A stretch of DNA of 64,000 nucleotides from Enorma massiliensis phI (GTDB lineage Bacteria; Actinomycetota; Coriobacteriia; Coriobacteriales; Coriobacteriaceae), in assembly GCF_000311845.1 (NCBI RefSeq), contig NZ_HE978574.1:956929-1020928 (forward strand), written 5' to 3'. Position numbers and translations under genes: made by a program. The notes beneath the pieces are model-generated. The model was not told where the DNA came from. It did not search any database and was given only the letters and a program-made list of their open reading frames with translations. Shown here one piece after another: positions 1-9,664 of this stretch (position 1 is the stretch's first letter; each line of letters opens with the position of its first letter).

Positions 1-1422
1 AAGTACTCGATGCTCAAGGCCGTGATCGACCGGGGGAGCGAGGTCAAAAGCGCCTCGTCTATGTACGATAGCGGCAGCAAGACGTTGACCGAGCTCGGCC
101 AGCTCGTGCAGAGTGCCTGGTATGCCGCATACGACGCCGACCCGGCGGAGTTCTCTGCCTTCCAGGATGCGTATGCATACAATAGCTACTATGTGCCGAC
201 CGAGCGCTGGCTGAAGAGCGAGCTGGGGATCGACATGTCTGGCCGCGCGGACTGCGTGAAGGGCATGGTGTGGGGTCTGTCCAATATGTGGGGCACCCGC
301 GGCGTGAAGAAGGTGCTGCGTGGCGCGAACCTCTCGAACGACATGACCGATCGCGAGTTCGTGGCGGCGCTTTCCGCGCAGATGACCGACAACATCGAGA
401 AGTACAGCTCGCAGACCCAGTATTACAAGGGCTGGAAGGACCGTTACAAGAACGAGCTGAACGACTGCCTGGCATTTATCTCGCTGCATGAAGCGGAAGA
501 CGAGGCGGCGGGCGGCGCGGCAGGTTCGACCGACGATGCGACCAATGGAGCGGCCGGCGATTCTGCGGGAGATGCGGGCGGCTCGGCGGGCGATGCCGGC
601 GCGGGCTCTGGTTCGGATTCCGGTTCGGACGAGGGCGCCGGGGATAGCACGGGATCCGGTTCGAATAACGGCACGGCTGGCGGCTCGAATAACGGGGCAT
701 CCGGCTCCGGTTCGAATGGCGCTGGGTCTGCCGGTGATTCGGCTGGTTCCGGCTCGGGCTCTGCAGACGATGCGCCGAGCAATGGAGCTACTGCTGGCGG
801 CGATTCCGCGGGCGGAAGCGGCGGCAGCTCTTCGAACAGCGGGTCGGCGAACAACGGCGCTTCGAATGGGGGCAGTTCCACGAACGGGGCCGCAGATGAT
901 TCGGTTGCGGGCGGCTCCGGTTCCAACGATGCTTCTAACAACGGTATCTCAGGCGGCGCTTCGAACGGCGCGTCCAATGGGGCTGATGCCGACGATTCCG
1001 CAGATAAGAGCGACGGTGCGGCGGGTGACGCTTCATCCGACGATACTGGATCGGATGAGGATACGAAGGAAGGTGCATCGTCCGACGGCACCGGCCAAGA
1101 CGAGTCGAGTGCGAACGGTGCAACAACGGATACGGCGAAGCAGGACGATGGGGCCGCTTCGAAGAAGGGGCCTTCGACGACGTCTTCCAACGGGGACGAG
1201 AATGCTTCCGGTGATGCAAGGGACGCGGGCCCGGATGCGAAGAAGAGCTCCGATGAGGCTACCGATGGGGCTGCTGAGGATGCGGGCGGCCGCATGCCGC
1301 AGACTTCGGACCTCGTTATGTTCGCTGGCTTTGCGGGAGCGAGCGCGGCGACGTTCGGAGCCACGTTCATCGCTGCCGGTAAGCTTGGCTTGAAGCGGCG
1401 CAAGGACGACGACGCCGAGTAG
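1..1422 (+). CDS. Sortase-anchored surface protein with peptidoglycan-hydrolase-like domain (5' end outside window)
   Basis: The frame is open from base 1, so the true start and any signal peptide lie upstream; the first ATG at 10 is internal. Counting from that ATG, residues about 30-155 resemble the C-terminal half of the chitosanase/muramidase-like domain of secreted or phage-tail cell-wall hydrolases (VQSAWYAAYDADPAEFSAFQ, then GIDMSGR, then MTDREF). Residues about 160-425 are a low-complexity stretch of Gly, Ser, Asn, Asp and Ala that probably acts as a wall-spanning stalk. The end is a classic sorting signal: MPQTS at residues 429-433, a hydrophobic segment, then KRRK. A sortase would cleave in MPQTS and attach the protein to the wall. 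The enzymatic role is inferred, because the catalytic part would be upstream. Confidence 0.75.
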   Translation, partial: KYSMLKAVIDRGSEVKSASSMYDSGSKTLTELGQLVQSAWYAAYDADPAEFSAFQDAYAYNSYYVPTERWLKSELGIDMSGRADCVKGMVWGLSNMWGTRGVKKVLRGANLSNDMTDREFVAALSAQMTDNIEKYSSQTQYYKGWKDRYKNELNDCLAFISLHEAEDEAAGGAAGSTDDATNGAAGDSAGDAGGSAGDAGAGSGSDSGSDEGAGDSTGSGSNNGTAGGSNNGASGSGSNGAGSAGDSAGSGSGSADDAPSNGATAGGDSAGGSGGSSSNSGSANNGASNGGSSTNGAADDSVAGGSGSNDASNNGISGGASNGASNGADADDSADKSDGAAGDASSDDTGSDEDTKEGASSDGTGQDESSANGATTDTAKQDDGAASKKGPSTTSSNGDENASGDARDAGPDAKKSSDEATDGAAEDAGGRMPQTSDLVMFAGFAGASAATFGATFIAAGKLGLKRRKDDDAE

Positions 1423-1496
1423 CGCGATCGAGCTCCGGTTGCTTGCTGCTATGGCTATCTGAGCCAGGGGATAGCGGACGCTTGCAAGAGGGTTGA

Positions 1497-1531
1497 GCGG
1501 GTGCGTGCGAGTTTCGCGCGTACCCGCTTTT
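1497..1531 (+). terminator. Probable Rho-independent terminator of the surface protein gene
   Basis: A GC-rich inverted repeat (GCGGGT...ACCCGC with further pairing inside) is followed by TTTT, 75 bases after the stop codon. The rest of 1532-1740 shows no gene that I can support. Confidence 0.5.
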
Positions 1532-1740
1532 GCGTAAGCAGGGCTTTAGCCTGTGCGCCGCGCGCAACGTGTCGCGCCAAAACCCACCCGCTAAGCGAAT
1601 GGACGATAGTGCTCGTGCAGCGCATTTCGTCGTGACGGCGCGGATGGTTGCGTTCTGGCCAACGGGGCGGCGGTTGAGCCTGCCGGGCTGTGCGCGGGCG
1701 TGGTGAAAGGCGATTGAGCTTGCAGGAGGCGGGGCATACG

Positions 1741-1766
1741 AAAAAGCCCCAACCGAAGTTGGGGCC
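1741..1766 (-). terminator. Terminator of the tRNA-Gln/tRNA-Glu unit
   Basis: Read on the minus strand, GGCCCCAAC-TTCG-GTTGGGGC is followed by TTTTT. It lies 10 bases past the tRNA-Glu 3' end and has a stable UUCG-type loop. Confidence 0.85.
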
Positions 1767-1776
1767 TTGCATTCGT

Positions 1777-1853
1777 TGGTAGCCCGTACCAGATTCGAAC
1801 TGGTGATCTCCGCCTTGAGAGGGCGGCGTCCTAAACCGCTAGACGAACGGGCC
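1777..1853 (-). tRNA. tRNA-Glu (anticodon CTC)
   Basis: A cloverleaf is visible on the minus strand. The acceptor stem GGCCCGT pairs with ACGGGCT (one G-U pair), the anticodon loop is CTCTCAA in a five-base-pair CCGCC/GGCGG stem, the T arm contains GTTCGAATC, and the CCA end is encoded. It is transcribed after tRNA-Gln, 4 bases away. Confidence 0.95.
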
Positions 1854-1857
1854 ATTA

Positions 1858-1931
1858 TGGCTGGGATGGAGGGAGTCGAACCCCCATTGACGGAACCAGA
1901 ATCCGCTGTCCTGCCATTAGACGACATCCCA
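1858..1931 (-). tRNA. tRNA-Gln (anticodon CTG)
   Basis: A minus-strand cloverleaf with acceptor TGGGATG/CATCCCA, anticodon loop TTCTGGT, T arm GGTTCGACTCC and encoded CCA. It is followed directly by tRNA-Glu and a shared terminator. Confidence 0.95.
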
Positions 1932-2080
1932 GTGGCATCACGCGGCAACCCGCGTGCGACCAAATATATTACGGCAGCTTGTTCCCACGCGCAAGAGGAT
2001 TTTTGCATTTGTTTGAAATATGGACCTCTTGCGTGTGTGAGAATTGCGGGGCTACGGCCGGTGCCTCGCCGTATCGGATG

Positions 2081-3289
2081 TTACTGCGGGGGATCGCATA
2101 CCTTGCAAGCGGTGTATCCTCTGCTCTTTGCGCTGGACAGAGAGATGGAATGACACGACTGCCTCAGATACCGGCATCCATACCTATGGTATTTAGAGCC
2201 CGTATCAGTTATATAGACAGTCTGTCCCGTTGGCTCTGAGCTCGAATTCTGTTGTCTCTGCGCTTCTTGTCGAGCGGCTTCTTGCTGCCGTGCAGCTTCT
2301 TCTGCTGCGGCTTGGGCTTCTGCAGCTGCTTTCTCTGCAGCACGCTGTTCAGCGAGCTCTTGAGTTGCTTGCGTGTCTACGGATGCGGAGAGCTGGACGG
2401 AAACATCATCACGTTTGGAAAACGTACCGCGCCGTGCGGAAATCGAATAGACCGTATCCCCGATTGTGAATGAGGAGGGGCTTATTGAGAAGACATAGCT
2501 GCCACGCGGATAGTTGCTCAGAACGCGCGTCTCCCCAAAAGCCATCTCGAAGGAGTCGGTAAAAGGATTGCCTTCGTCGGTAGTACCGCTGACGGTAATC
2601 GTTGCCGTAGTCGTTTCGGTTGGGACAATCGCATTGCCCAGTGAGAAGGTAAGTTCGCCATCCAAGGGGATGTATTCAAGAGGAATCTCTATCTCGGAGT
2701 CGCATTCAAGTCCAAGCTGACACTCGAAGCTATCTTCTTCCGGTTCAAAGAGCATCTCTTCGAATTCGAGGTCGTCGGCATCAACGGTAAACGTGTATGT
2801 GCCCGTCTCATAGTCGGATAGCGTGAGCGGGGTATTTGGTTCCACCTCAAGGGTGTCGTTGACGTTTTCTCCACGCGTTGTTTCGCCTGAGACGAAGACG
2901 GTTATCTCACCGTAGGAGTCTTTCCATTCGGGCGCGTCAATGGTTAGGGTAATTGCTCCCGGTTGCGGGTGATAGAAAGATAGTGCTAGGGAAAGGATTA
3001 TTCCGCCAGCGGCAAGAGTAGTTGCTACTTTGGGAGCTTTCTGCTGGTTGCTGGGTACGCCCGAGAAGCGCTGCATCGCAAGCGCGAGCACGCCGATTAT
3101 GGCACCGATAATCGGCAGGGTTTGCCCACAGAGCCCGAGGACGAGCGCGGCGATGGCGAGAATCAGGGGAGCAAGAAAACCCTTTCCCTTCGGGTAGTGG
3201 TATGAGGCATCCTTTAGCCTTTCTTCGGGAATCATGCCCTCTGGCTGCGCATCAGGTTGCCCGCCCTGCTCGTTCTTAACTTCTTTCAT
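2081..3289 (-). CDS. Two-helix membrane protein with extracytoplasmic beta-rich region and C-terminal Cys/His knuckle
   Basis: A 402-residue protein. An acidic, Pro/Gln-containing N-terminus leads to two hydrophobic segments (about residues 37-70 and 86-106). These are followed by a long acidic, Thr-rich region that looks like two beta-sandwich-like repeats (about 110-300), then an Ala/Glu/Gln coiled coil (about 308-350). The last 45 residues begin VYITDTGSKYHRYGCRYL and end with CKVCDPP, the small metal-knuckle tail seen on many Gram-positive surface or nuclease-associated proteins. The start ATG lies just upstream of MKEVKNEQGG. It is divergent from the DUF4236 gene with 98 bases between, so the two may share a control region. 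No function is known to me. Confidence 0.7.
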   Translation of the reverse strand: MKEVKNEQGGQPDAQPEGMIPEERLKDASYHYPKGKGFLAPLILAIAALVLGLCGQTLPIIGAIIGVLALAMQRFSGVPSNQQKAPKVATTLAAGGIILSLALSFYHPQPGAITLTIDAPEWKDSYGEITVFVSGETTRGENVNDTLEVEPNTPLTLSDYETGTYTFTVDADDLEFEEMLFEPEEDSFECQLGLECDSEIEIPLEYIPLDGELTFSLGNAIVPTETTTATITVSGTTDEGNPFTDSFEMAFGETRVLSNYPRGSYVFSISPSSFTIGDTVYSISARRGTFSKRDDVSVQLSASVDTQATQELAEQRAAEKAAAEAQAAAEEAARQQEAARQEAQRQQNSSSEPTGQTVYITDTGSKYHRYGCRYLRQSCHSISLSSAKSRGYTACKVCDPPQ

Positions 3290-3387
3290 GCTGCCCCACC
3301 AGTATCTCCGATGTTCTAATGCGGTCGTAAAGGCCCAAATACTATACTAGTTCAAAACCAAGCAGATTGTTGCATGTGGGGTATCAG

Positions 3388-4617
3388 ATGGGTTGGCGAT
3401 TCAGGAGAACGATCAAGGTCGCGTCAGGGATTCGACTGAATGTTTCAAAGTCTGGCGTGAGCACGACTATTGGCTCGCGTGGGGCATCGGTCAATATAGG
3501 GAAAAGGGGCGTTTACCGAAACCTTTCGATTCCGGGGACTGGGCTGTATCGTAGGGACAAAATCTCGGGTGGTGCACCGGCGCAGCGAAAGGCGAAAACA
3601 CGGCAACCGGCAAATTCGACCATTGCTAAGCAGGAGGTTTCTGTGTCCAGACAACAAGTTCGTTTATACGGAAACACTCAAATGGATGTCCAGCCGAGCA
3701 AAGGAGAGCGTCAACCATTTGATCCTTCTGCTCAGATGCTTGAGATTTGGCGGTCTGCACCTACCCCCTCAAGCAGTGAGGCATTGGAAAAGCAATTGCA
3801 GGCTTTGAAACCCGAGCGATACACGAAGGCGGTTTATCATGTTCCCGCGCCGCGGCTCGTTGACCTAGAGGAAGAGCTATCCCGCGAGGCGGATGAGCAT
3901 ATCCATACGCTTGCGTTTTGGAAATCGTATCGGATGAAGGACGCGTATGTAAAAGAGCATATCGTCGAGAAGTATCAGCAGAAATACGACGAATGGGAAT
4001 CGCAGCGCAGGGCCTTTGAAGAAGGCGAGGCGAAGCAAGAGCGGTTTCAAAACGAAGCATATGAGAAGGTCTATACGGAAAAGCGAGATATTCTCGTGGC
4101 TCGGCTAGAAGGAAAGACGGAACTTCTATCAGGTGAAATCGAGCGCATTCTGACCGAATCAAATATACCCTTAAGGAAACATATATCTTGCAAGGTGCGT
4201 TGCTCTGCCAATGCAGTGCTCATCGACGTGCAGCTTCCACCCACTGGGTTGTTTCCGTCTGAAGAGCTTGTCTCGCTGAAAAGCGGAACAACAAAGACAA
4301 AGCCGAAGACGCAGAAACGCATGCGTGAAGAATACGCCTGCTACATGTTTAGCCTTGTTGCCTATTTTGCCGCCAAGGTGTTCGACGTCAGCCCCGCTAT
4401 TGAACAGATTATTATTTCGGCGCATGCTGTCCGGGAGAATAAAGCGGGAGAAGAAGCGGACGAGTATATCTACTCGGGCAGGTTCCTGCGAGATTCGCTT
4501 TGCAGTGCAATCGTGGAGGGCACCGACCCCGAGGATCTTTGCTTGAGTGTTGACGGCCAGTGCAACATGACCAAGACAAAGATTTTCAAGGCGATTCAGC
4601 CGATTGGGGTGTTCTAG
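3388..4617 (+). CDS. DUF4236 N-terminal domain protein
   Basis: I chose ATG 3388 because DUF4236 proteins begin just as here (MGWRFRRTIKVASGIRLNVS), although the frame is open back to TTG 3367. Residues 1-55 form the compact Gly/Arg/Ser-rich DUF4236 repeat (SKSGVSTTIG, GKRGVYRN, PGTGL). The remaining 350 residues are charged and partly helical, with no domain I recognise. DUF4236 is a short domain of unknown function, often at the N-terminus of otherwise unrelated proteins. The gene is AT-richer than the chromosome around it and divergent from the membrane protein at 2081-3289. Confidence 0.75.
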   Translation: MGWRFRRTIKVASGIRLNVSKSGVSTTIGSRGASVNIGKRGVYRNLSIPGTGLYRRDKISGGAPAQRKAKTRQPANSTIAKQEVSVSRQQVRLYGNTQMDVQPSKGERQPFDPSAQMLEIWRSAPTPSSSEALEKQLQALKPERYTKAVYHVPAPRLVDLEEELSREADEHIHTLAFWKSYRMKDAYVKEHIVEKYQQKYDEWESQRRAFEEGEAKQERFQNEAYEKVYTEKRDILVARLEGKTELLSGEIERILTESNIPLRKHISCKVRCSANAVLIDVQLPPTGLFPSEELVSLKSGTTKTKPKTQKRMREEYACYMFSLVAYFAAKVFDVSPAIEQIIISAHAVRENKAGEEADEYIYSGRFLRDSLCSAIVEGTDPEDLCLSVDGQCNMTKTKIFKAIQPIGVF

Positions 4618-4743
4618 TCGATCGAGTTATTCTTTTTGAACGTGGTCGATGGGCCGACTCCCACGATGGGTCTTTTGCGAGATTAAGCGGAAGTTGCATG
4701 GTTCATCAAGATTTGCCCTTCGCCCTCGCAAAGAACCACCTCC

Positions 4744-5379
4744 TCACCCCCCCCTCGGCAGTACATACAGCACCCCCGTCAATACGCTCGAGCCCACGAC
4801 ATGAGCCGCCAGCATGATCGGCCAGACCGCAATCGAATGCGCGTCGCACCAAGTAAAAAGAACGCTCCACGGGGCAGCATTGAGCACGACGAGGTGTATG
4901 CGGAATAACGGAAGCGCGTTCCTTCCGATCCAGGCGAGGAGGCGCGTGGCGGCGGGCAGCCGCTCGGAAGTGAGCCCGCTCAGCTTGATCAAAACCGCGG
5001 CGCCGCATATCCCGCCGATGACGTCGATCGCGCCGTGCTGGTACGTGTTGCTCACCATATACAGCTGCCCATAAAACGCGCCGCAGTACAGCCACGTCAT
5101 GAGCGTGCAGACCCACAGCGCAGGAGGCAGTGCCCCTTTATCGAACAGGCCTACTTCCTGCGCTTTCTGCCCTGCAAGCATAAACAGCACCGCGCAGAGC
5201 GCCGGCTGAATGCTTAAGGGGAGCCAGATTATGTTCTTGGTTTGGACGCTCACGATATATAGAACAATGGCGAGGATGCCAGGCCATTTGGTCTCGTTTA
5301 TCGATGCCAAGGGAATCTTGCCCCAGAAGAGAGCCCAAAGGCACCGGATCGCTCCGATTGCGATGACGCCTTCGGGCAT
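4744..5379 (-). pseudogene. 5'-truncated acyltransferase-3 family membrane protein
   Basis: The 211 residues align in character with only the C-terminal half of acyltransferase-3 (OafA/WecH-type) proteins. It has a run of hydrophobic helices, a motif WIGRNALPLFRIHL like the family's late WLG-S-FxIYLxH element, and a terminal helix pair. The N-terminal half with the catalytic HxxR-type motif is missing, and only 61 bases separate this frame from the next gene. I read it as a deletion remnant. Whether the remaining frame is expressed cannot be told. Confidence 0.6.
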
Positions 5380-5440
5380 GCCGGGAAAAACATATAATTT
5401 TGCTAGACGTTATCGTTCAAGCTAGTGCCGGAGGTTTTCT

Positions 5441-6940
5441 GTGAGTTTGAATATGGATGGTCTGCCTCTTCCGGTTCAAAAGGAAATCCAGTATCTATTT
5501 GCTGCGGAATTACCACTTAACGAAATCGGGCCAGATATTTTTATCGTAAACGCATTCATTGCAATGTTCGCATTCTGGGCAGTTCGTAAGATAGGGCCTT
5601 ATGCAATTGATCGTTACTACATCGAACCCTACAGTAATGTCTCTAGAAGTGCCGCGATGGCAAACGTGCTATACAGGATATTTGCCCCGGTGGTCGTTTG
5701 CGAGGCGATACATTTAGGTCTTGCGTGTCTGCTATATCTTTCATGTCACAGATTATGTGCAGTGGACTGGCGCTGGCTTTCTGTGGCATTCTACTGGGTT
5801 TTCATGTTTGTCGCGAAGCTGGTAAAGAGGCTTTTTCTTTCGCCGAAAGGGTTCGCATTCGAGGCGGTGGCATCGATTTGCCTTTGCATAATATTTGATG
5901 TGGCGGTAATAAGTCGTATTCCCCAAGAAGGATTTTCTGTTTTTGATGAGACGAACGTTGGTTTTCAGATTCTAATTGCTATCGGTTTCATGGTTGTCTA
6001 TTGGATTACATCCTTAATCATCGGTTCGAGCGAATTCGGAGAAGATGCCTCTGTTGCCTTGACGGAGAGACTCGAAAAGAGGCTTTACGGCTATCTTAGG
6101 AGCTACAAGCAGATAATACATGATTGTGGGTATGAAAAACTATTTGAGTCGGATTATCTATTTAAGTCAATAGTTCTCGCTGTCATGTACATTGAGGATA
6201 CGAATAGGCCTAGGACGATTCGCAAAATAGAGAACGTGCTGTCCTATCTCGGTATATGCAAAACCACTGGCATCATGCAGTGCAAGGCAGCAAGCGATAA
6301 AGATGCTTCGAAGCCATACTATACGGATGAGCAGAGTGTACGAGTTTCCCTGCCTAGGCTTGAGAAGTGCTGGCGGGTTTTTATTCGCTCTGTCTCAATG
6401 AGCGGTACTGATGATTCGAGTGCAGGCTCAATCTGGTTCACCCAAAACTGGTATTCGATTAATGCGGAAGAGTTGGAAAGGATGATAAGGCGTCGCTTTT
6501 CTTTGATTTATGGGCAATATCGAGGGTCAAAGGCATTGAACTGTAACAAGCTGTTTGCCGAGGTCCTTGATTTTGTCAAAAGAGAGAACAACCAGATGAT
6601 CCCCTCCAGGATAACCGTAGCCTCTGGGCTATTTGAGGACTTGGCCAAGGCAAACCCTGATTCCGTCTTAACGATAGCTTCTGGAAAACTTAATTTCTAC
6701 GGGTATCATGAGCTGGAGCCTGGGCAGGGAGTGCTTTGGTCGTTGGGTTGGCATAGCAAGTTAAGCACAGATATGAGCAATATCGTTGATTACCTGAGAA
6801 AGACGAATTCCATTACAATTGATTCAATCCAGGTCGTCGACGGGGTGTTCTGCAAAATTACATACAACGGTCGTTTGTTTAGCGGATTGGATTTAGATCC
6901 TAACGAGTGGTATGCATTTGAAAAGCCAAAATCGAAATAA
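5441..6940 (+). CDS. Polytopic membrane protein with a lysozyme/transglycosylase-like signature
   Basis: A 499-residue protein with about five hydrophobic segments (residues 30-50, 80-100, 112-128, 141-157, 175-195) followed by a roughly 300-residue soluble region. Residues 250-257 (YIEDTNRP) and 275-280 (TTGIMQ), spaced by an Arg-rich helix, recall lysozyme-like folds: a catalytic Glu at the end of a helix, then a Gly-x-Met-Gln element as in GH23-type enzymes. E252 would be the candidate catalytic residue. The role is inferred from motif shape only; the family is not one I can name. The C-terminal 150 residues are unassigned. It lies alone between an acyltransferase stump and rfbB. Confidence 0.55.
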   Translation: MSLNMDGLPLPVQKEIQYLFAAELPLNEIGPDIFIVNAFIAMFAFWAVRKIGPYAIDRYYIEPYSNVSRSAAMANVLYRIFAPVVVCEAIHLGLACLLYLSCHRLCAVDWRWLSVAFYWVFMFVAKLVKRLFLSPKGFAFEAVASICLCIIFDVAVISRIPQEGFSVFDETNVGFQILIAIGFMVVYWITSLIIGSSEFGEDASVALTERLEKRLYGYLRSYKQIIHDCGYEKLFESDYLFKSIVLAVMYIEDTNRPRTIRKIENVLSYLGICKTTGIMQCKAASDKDASKPYYTDEQSVRVSLPRLEKCWRVFIRSVSMSGTDDSSAGSIWFTQNWYSINAEELERMIRRRFSLIYGQYRGSKALNCNKLFAEVLDFVKRENNQMIPSRITVASGLFEDLAKANPDSVLTIASGKLNFYGYHELEPGQGVLWSLGWHSKLSTDMSNIVDYLRKTNSITIDSIQVVDGVFCKITYNGRLFSGLDLDPNEWYAFEKPKSK

Positions 6941-7065
6941 CGGTACGTGGCGCTTAGTCACGGTAAATCGATGAGAAGTGGGGCCATAAGCGGCTGGTTG
7001 GGAATGCTTTGCCTGGATGAAGGGCGTCGTATGGTGCGAAAGCCTAAACTGAAGGGCGTATCTAA

Positions 7066-8157
<1,092 letters not shown>

Positions 8158-8638
8158 GGAAAACTTCCCGCCTGCATTAGGGCACGGACGAGATGGCAAA
8201 GTCCGCAAACTTATTGGCGGAATCGGCATGGTGTACAAGCGCTGTGATATACACAATCTATTAGAACAATCTACCTTGAATCAGTCGGCCGATTCGAAGG
8301 TATATGGCGCATAGCGCGCTTGCTGCGATTCTGAGATTGTATATCGACCTGGTACGCTTTACTCGCTGGCAGAAGATGTGAGGCAATTAATCGGAGCCGC
8401 GAAGCCATGACTTATGTATCGGTCTAGTTAACTCATATTCTGTATGCGTATTGGATTTTCAAGCGGACGCGCTCAAGCGGGCACTGCTGCATCCAGCTAT
8501 CAGTTTTTATCTATATGACAGAATGTCGATATCTGTAGACTGTGTACATTGATGGGTCGGGTAGCTCGGTGAGAACTGCATAGAGTTCATGAGTTACCAT
8601 AAAACCGTTTGATTATTTCACAGGGGGTCTCAAGACTT
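8158..8638. other. Intergenic leader before the polysaccharide genes
   Basis: About 480 AT-rich bases between rfbB and the first glycosyltransferase. I see no convincing gene; short frames here lack coding character. It probably holds the promoter of the 8639-11566 operon, but I could not pick a clear -35/-10 pair. Confidence 0.4.
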
Positions 8639-9319
8639 ATGAAGACGCTTGTCATTGTGCCAGCATATAACGAACAAGAATCGATTATTTCCACTATTGA
8701 AGAGCTTCTGCGCGAGGCACCTGACTTTGATTACCTAATCGTAAATGATGGGTCGAGCGATAGAACACGCGCGATATGTGTGGAGCGCGGTTACAGTATG
8801 CTTGACCTTCCTTGTAATATTGGTTTAACCGGTGGTTTTCAGGCAGGGATGAAATACGCTTTTCGGCACGGATACGATACTGCCATTCAATTTGATGCCG
8901 ACGGCCAGCATCGCCCCGAGTTTATTGGCTCTATGGTTAAAGCTATGGTCGAGTGCGATGCGGATATCGTGATAGGCTCTCGATTTGTATCCGAGAAGAA
9001 GTCCCATTCGCCGCGAATGATTGGCTCGCGTCTGATTTGCGGCATGGTGCGACTAACCACGGGGAAGGTGCTAACCGATCCCACCTCGGGAATGCGGCTG
9101 TTCAACCGCAAGATGATTGAGGCTTTTGCATCGAAAAACGATTTCGGCCCCGAGCCAGATTCGATTGCTTACCTTATGCATCATGGTGCCAAGGTTGTGG
9201 AAGTGCAGGTTGAAATGCGTGAGCGACGAGCCGGTGAAAGCTATTTGAACTTTGCTCGCTCCATTGAGTATATGCTCCGTACTTGTGTGTCTATCCTATT
9301 TGTACAATGGTTTAGGTGA
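8639..9319 (+). CDS. GT2 glycosyltransferase, polyprenyl-phosphate sugar synthase type
   Basis: Starts at ATG 8639 with a CAGGGGG ribosome site nine bases upstream; the frame is open further back to TTG 8609. The 226 residues form a compact GT-A enzyme of the DPM1/ArnC-like kind: VIVPAYNEQ at the N-terminus, VNDGSSD for nucleotide binding and the metal-binding DADGQH. It likely transfers a sugar to undecaprenyl phosphate or a lipid-linked acceptor at the inner face of the membrane. The next gene encodes a DUF2304 protein, a frequent small membrane partner of such enzymes. It opens an operon with the GT32 enzyme and wecB. Confidence 0.88.
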   Translation: MKTLVIVPAYNEQESIISTIEELLREAPDFDYLIVNDGSSDRTRAICVERGYSMLDLPCNIGLTGGFQAGMKYAFRHGYDTAIQFDADGQHRPEFIGSMVKAMVECDADIVIGSRFVSEKKSHSPRMIGSRLICGMVRLTTGKVLTDPTSGMRLFNRKMIEAFASKNDFGPEPDSIAYLMHHGAKVVEVQVEMRERRAGESYLNFARSIEYMLRTCVSILFVQWFR

Positions 9320-9324
9320 TTGAG

Positions 9325-9653
9325 ATGACTGCTGCTCTTCGTATTTTTTGCTCGTCGGTGCCGTGCTGGTACTTGCATTCGTTGTTTTGAAGCTAAAAAA
9401 GGCGGAATTTGAAGTAACAGACTCTCTGTTTTGGCTCGTTGCTGTAGTGCTGCTTGCCGTGATGGCTCTGTTCCCACAATGGGTTTACGCGCTCTCCGAG
9501 CTGCTTGGATTCGAGTCTCCGTCTAATTGCGTGTTCTTGCTAGTAATCGCTGCGCTTACAATGCGCATTTTTACTCTTAACGCAAGACTCGCCCGCCTGC
9601 GTACAAAAGTGAATTCATTGATTCAGGAAATTGCGCTCAGGGAGAAAGAGTAG
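9325..9653 (+). pseudogene. DUF2304 small membrane protein, frame broken at a T6 tract
   Basis: The natural start is ATG 9325, with AGGTGA five bases before it. From there the frame reads MTAALRIF and then runs into T6 (9344-9349), after which it is out of register. The rest of the family protein continues in the next frame as LLVGAVLVLAFVV... to the stop at 9653. One extra T would join them into a normal DUF2304 protein of about 109 residues with three hydrophobic helices and a C-terminal coiled segment. The only start in the downstream frame is TTG 9348, which has no ribosome site and loses the first residues. DUF2304 proteins usually accompany the preceding type of glycosyltransferase. Confidence 0.8.
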
Positions 9654-9664
9654 GGGGCTATGTC

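Noticed and set aside
488..1393. Overlapping plus- and minus-strand frames in the Gly/Ser stalk region
   Set aside because: The repetitive GC-rich DNA leaves several frames open; only frame 1 has the wall-sorting signal and the upstream domain.
9348..9653. TTG 9348 as the true start of the DUF2304 gene
   Set aside because: No ribosome site, and it drops the conserved N-terminal residues that are encoded in the neighbouring frame behind a good ribosome site at ATG 9325.
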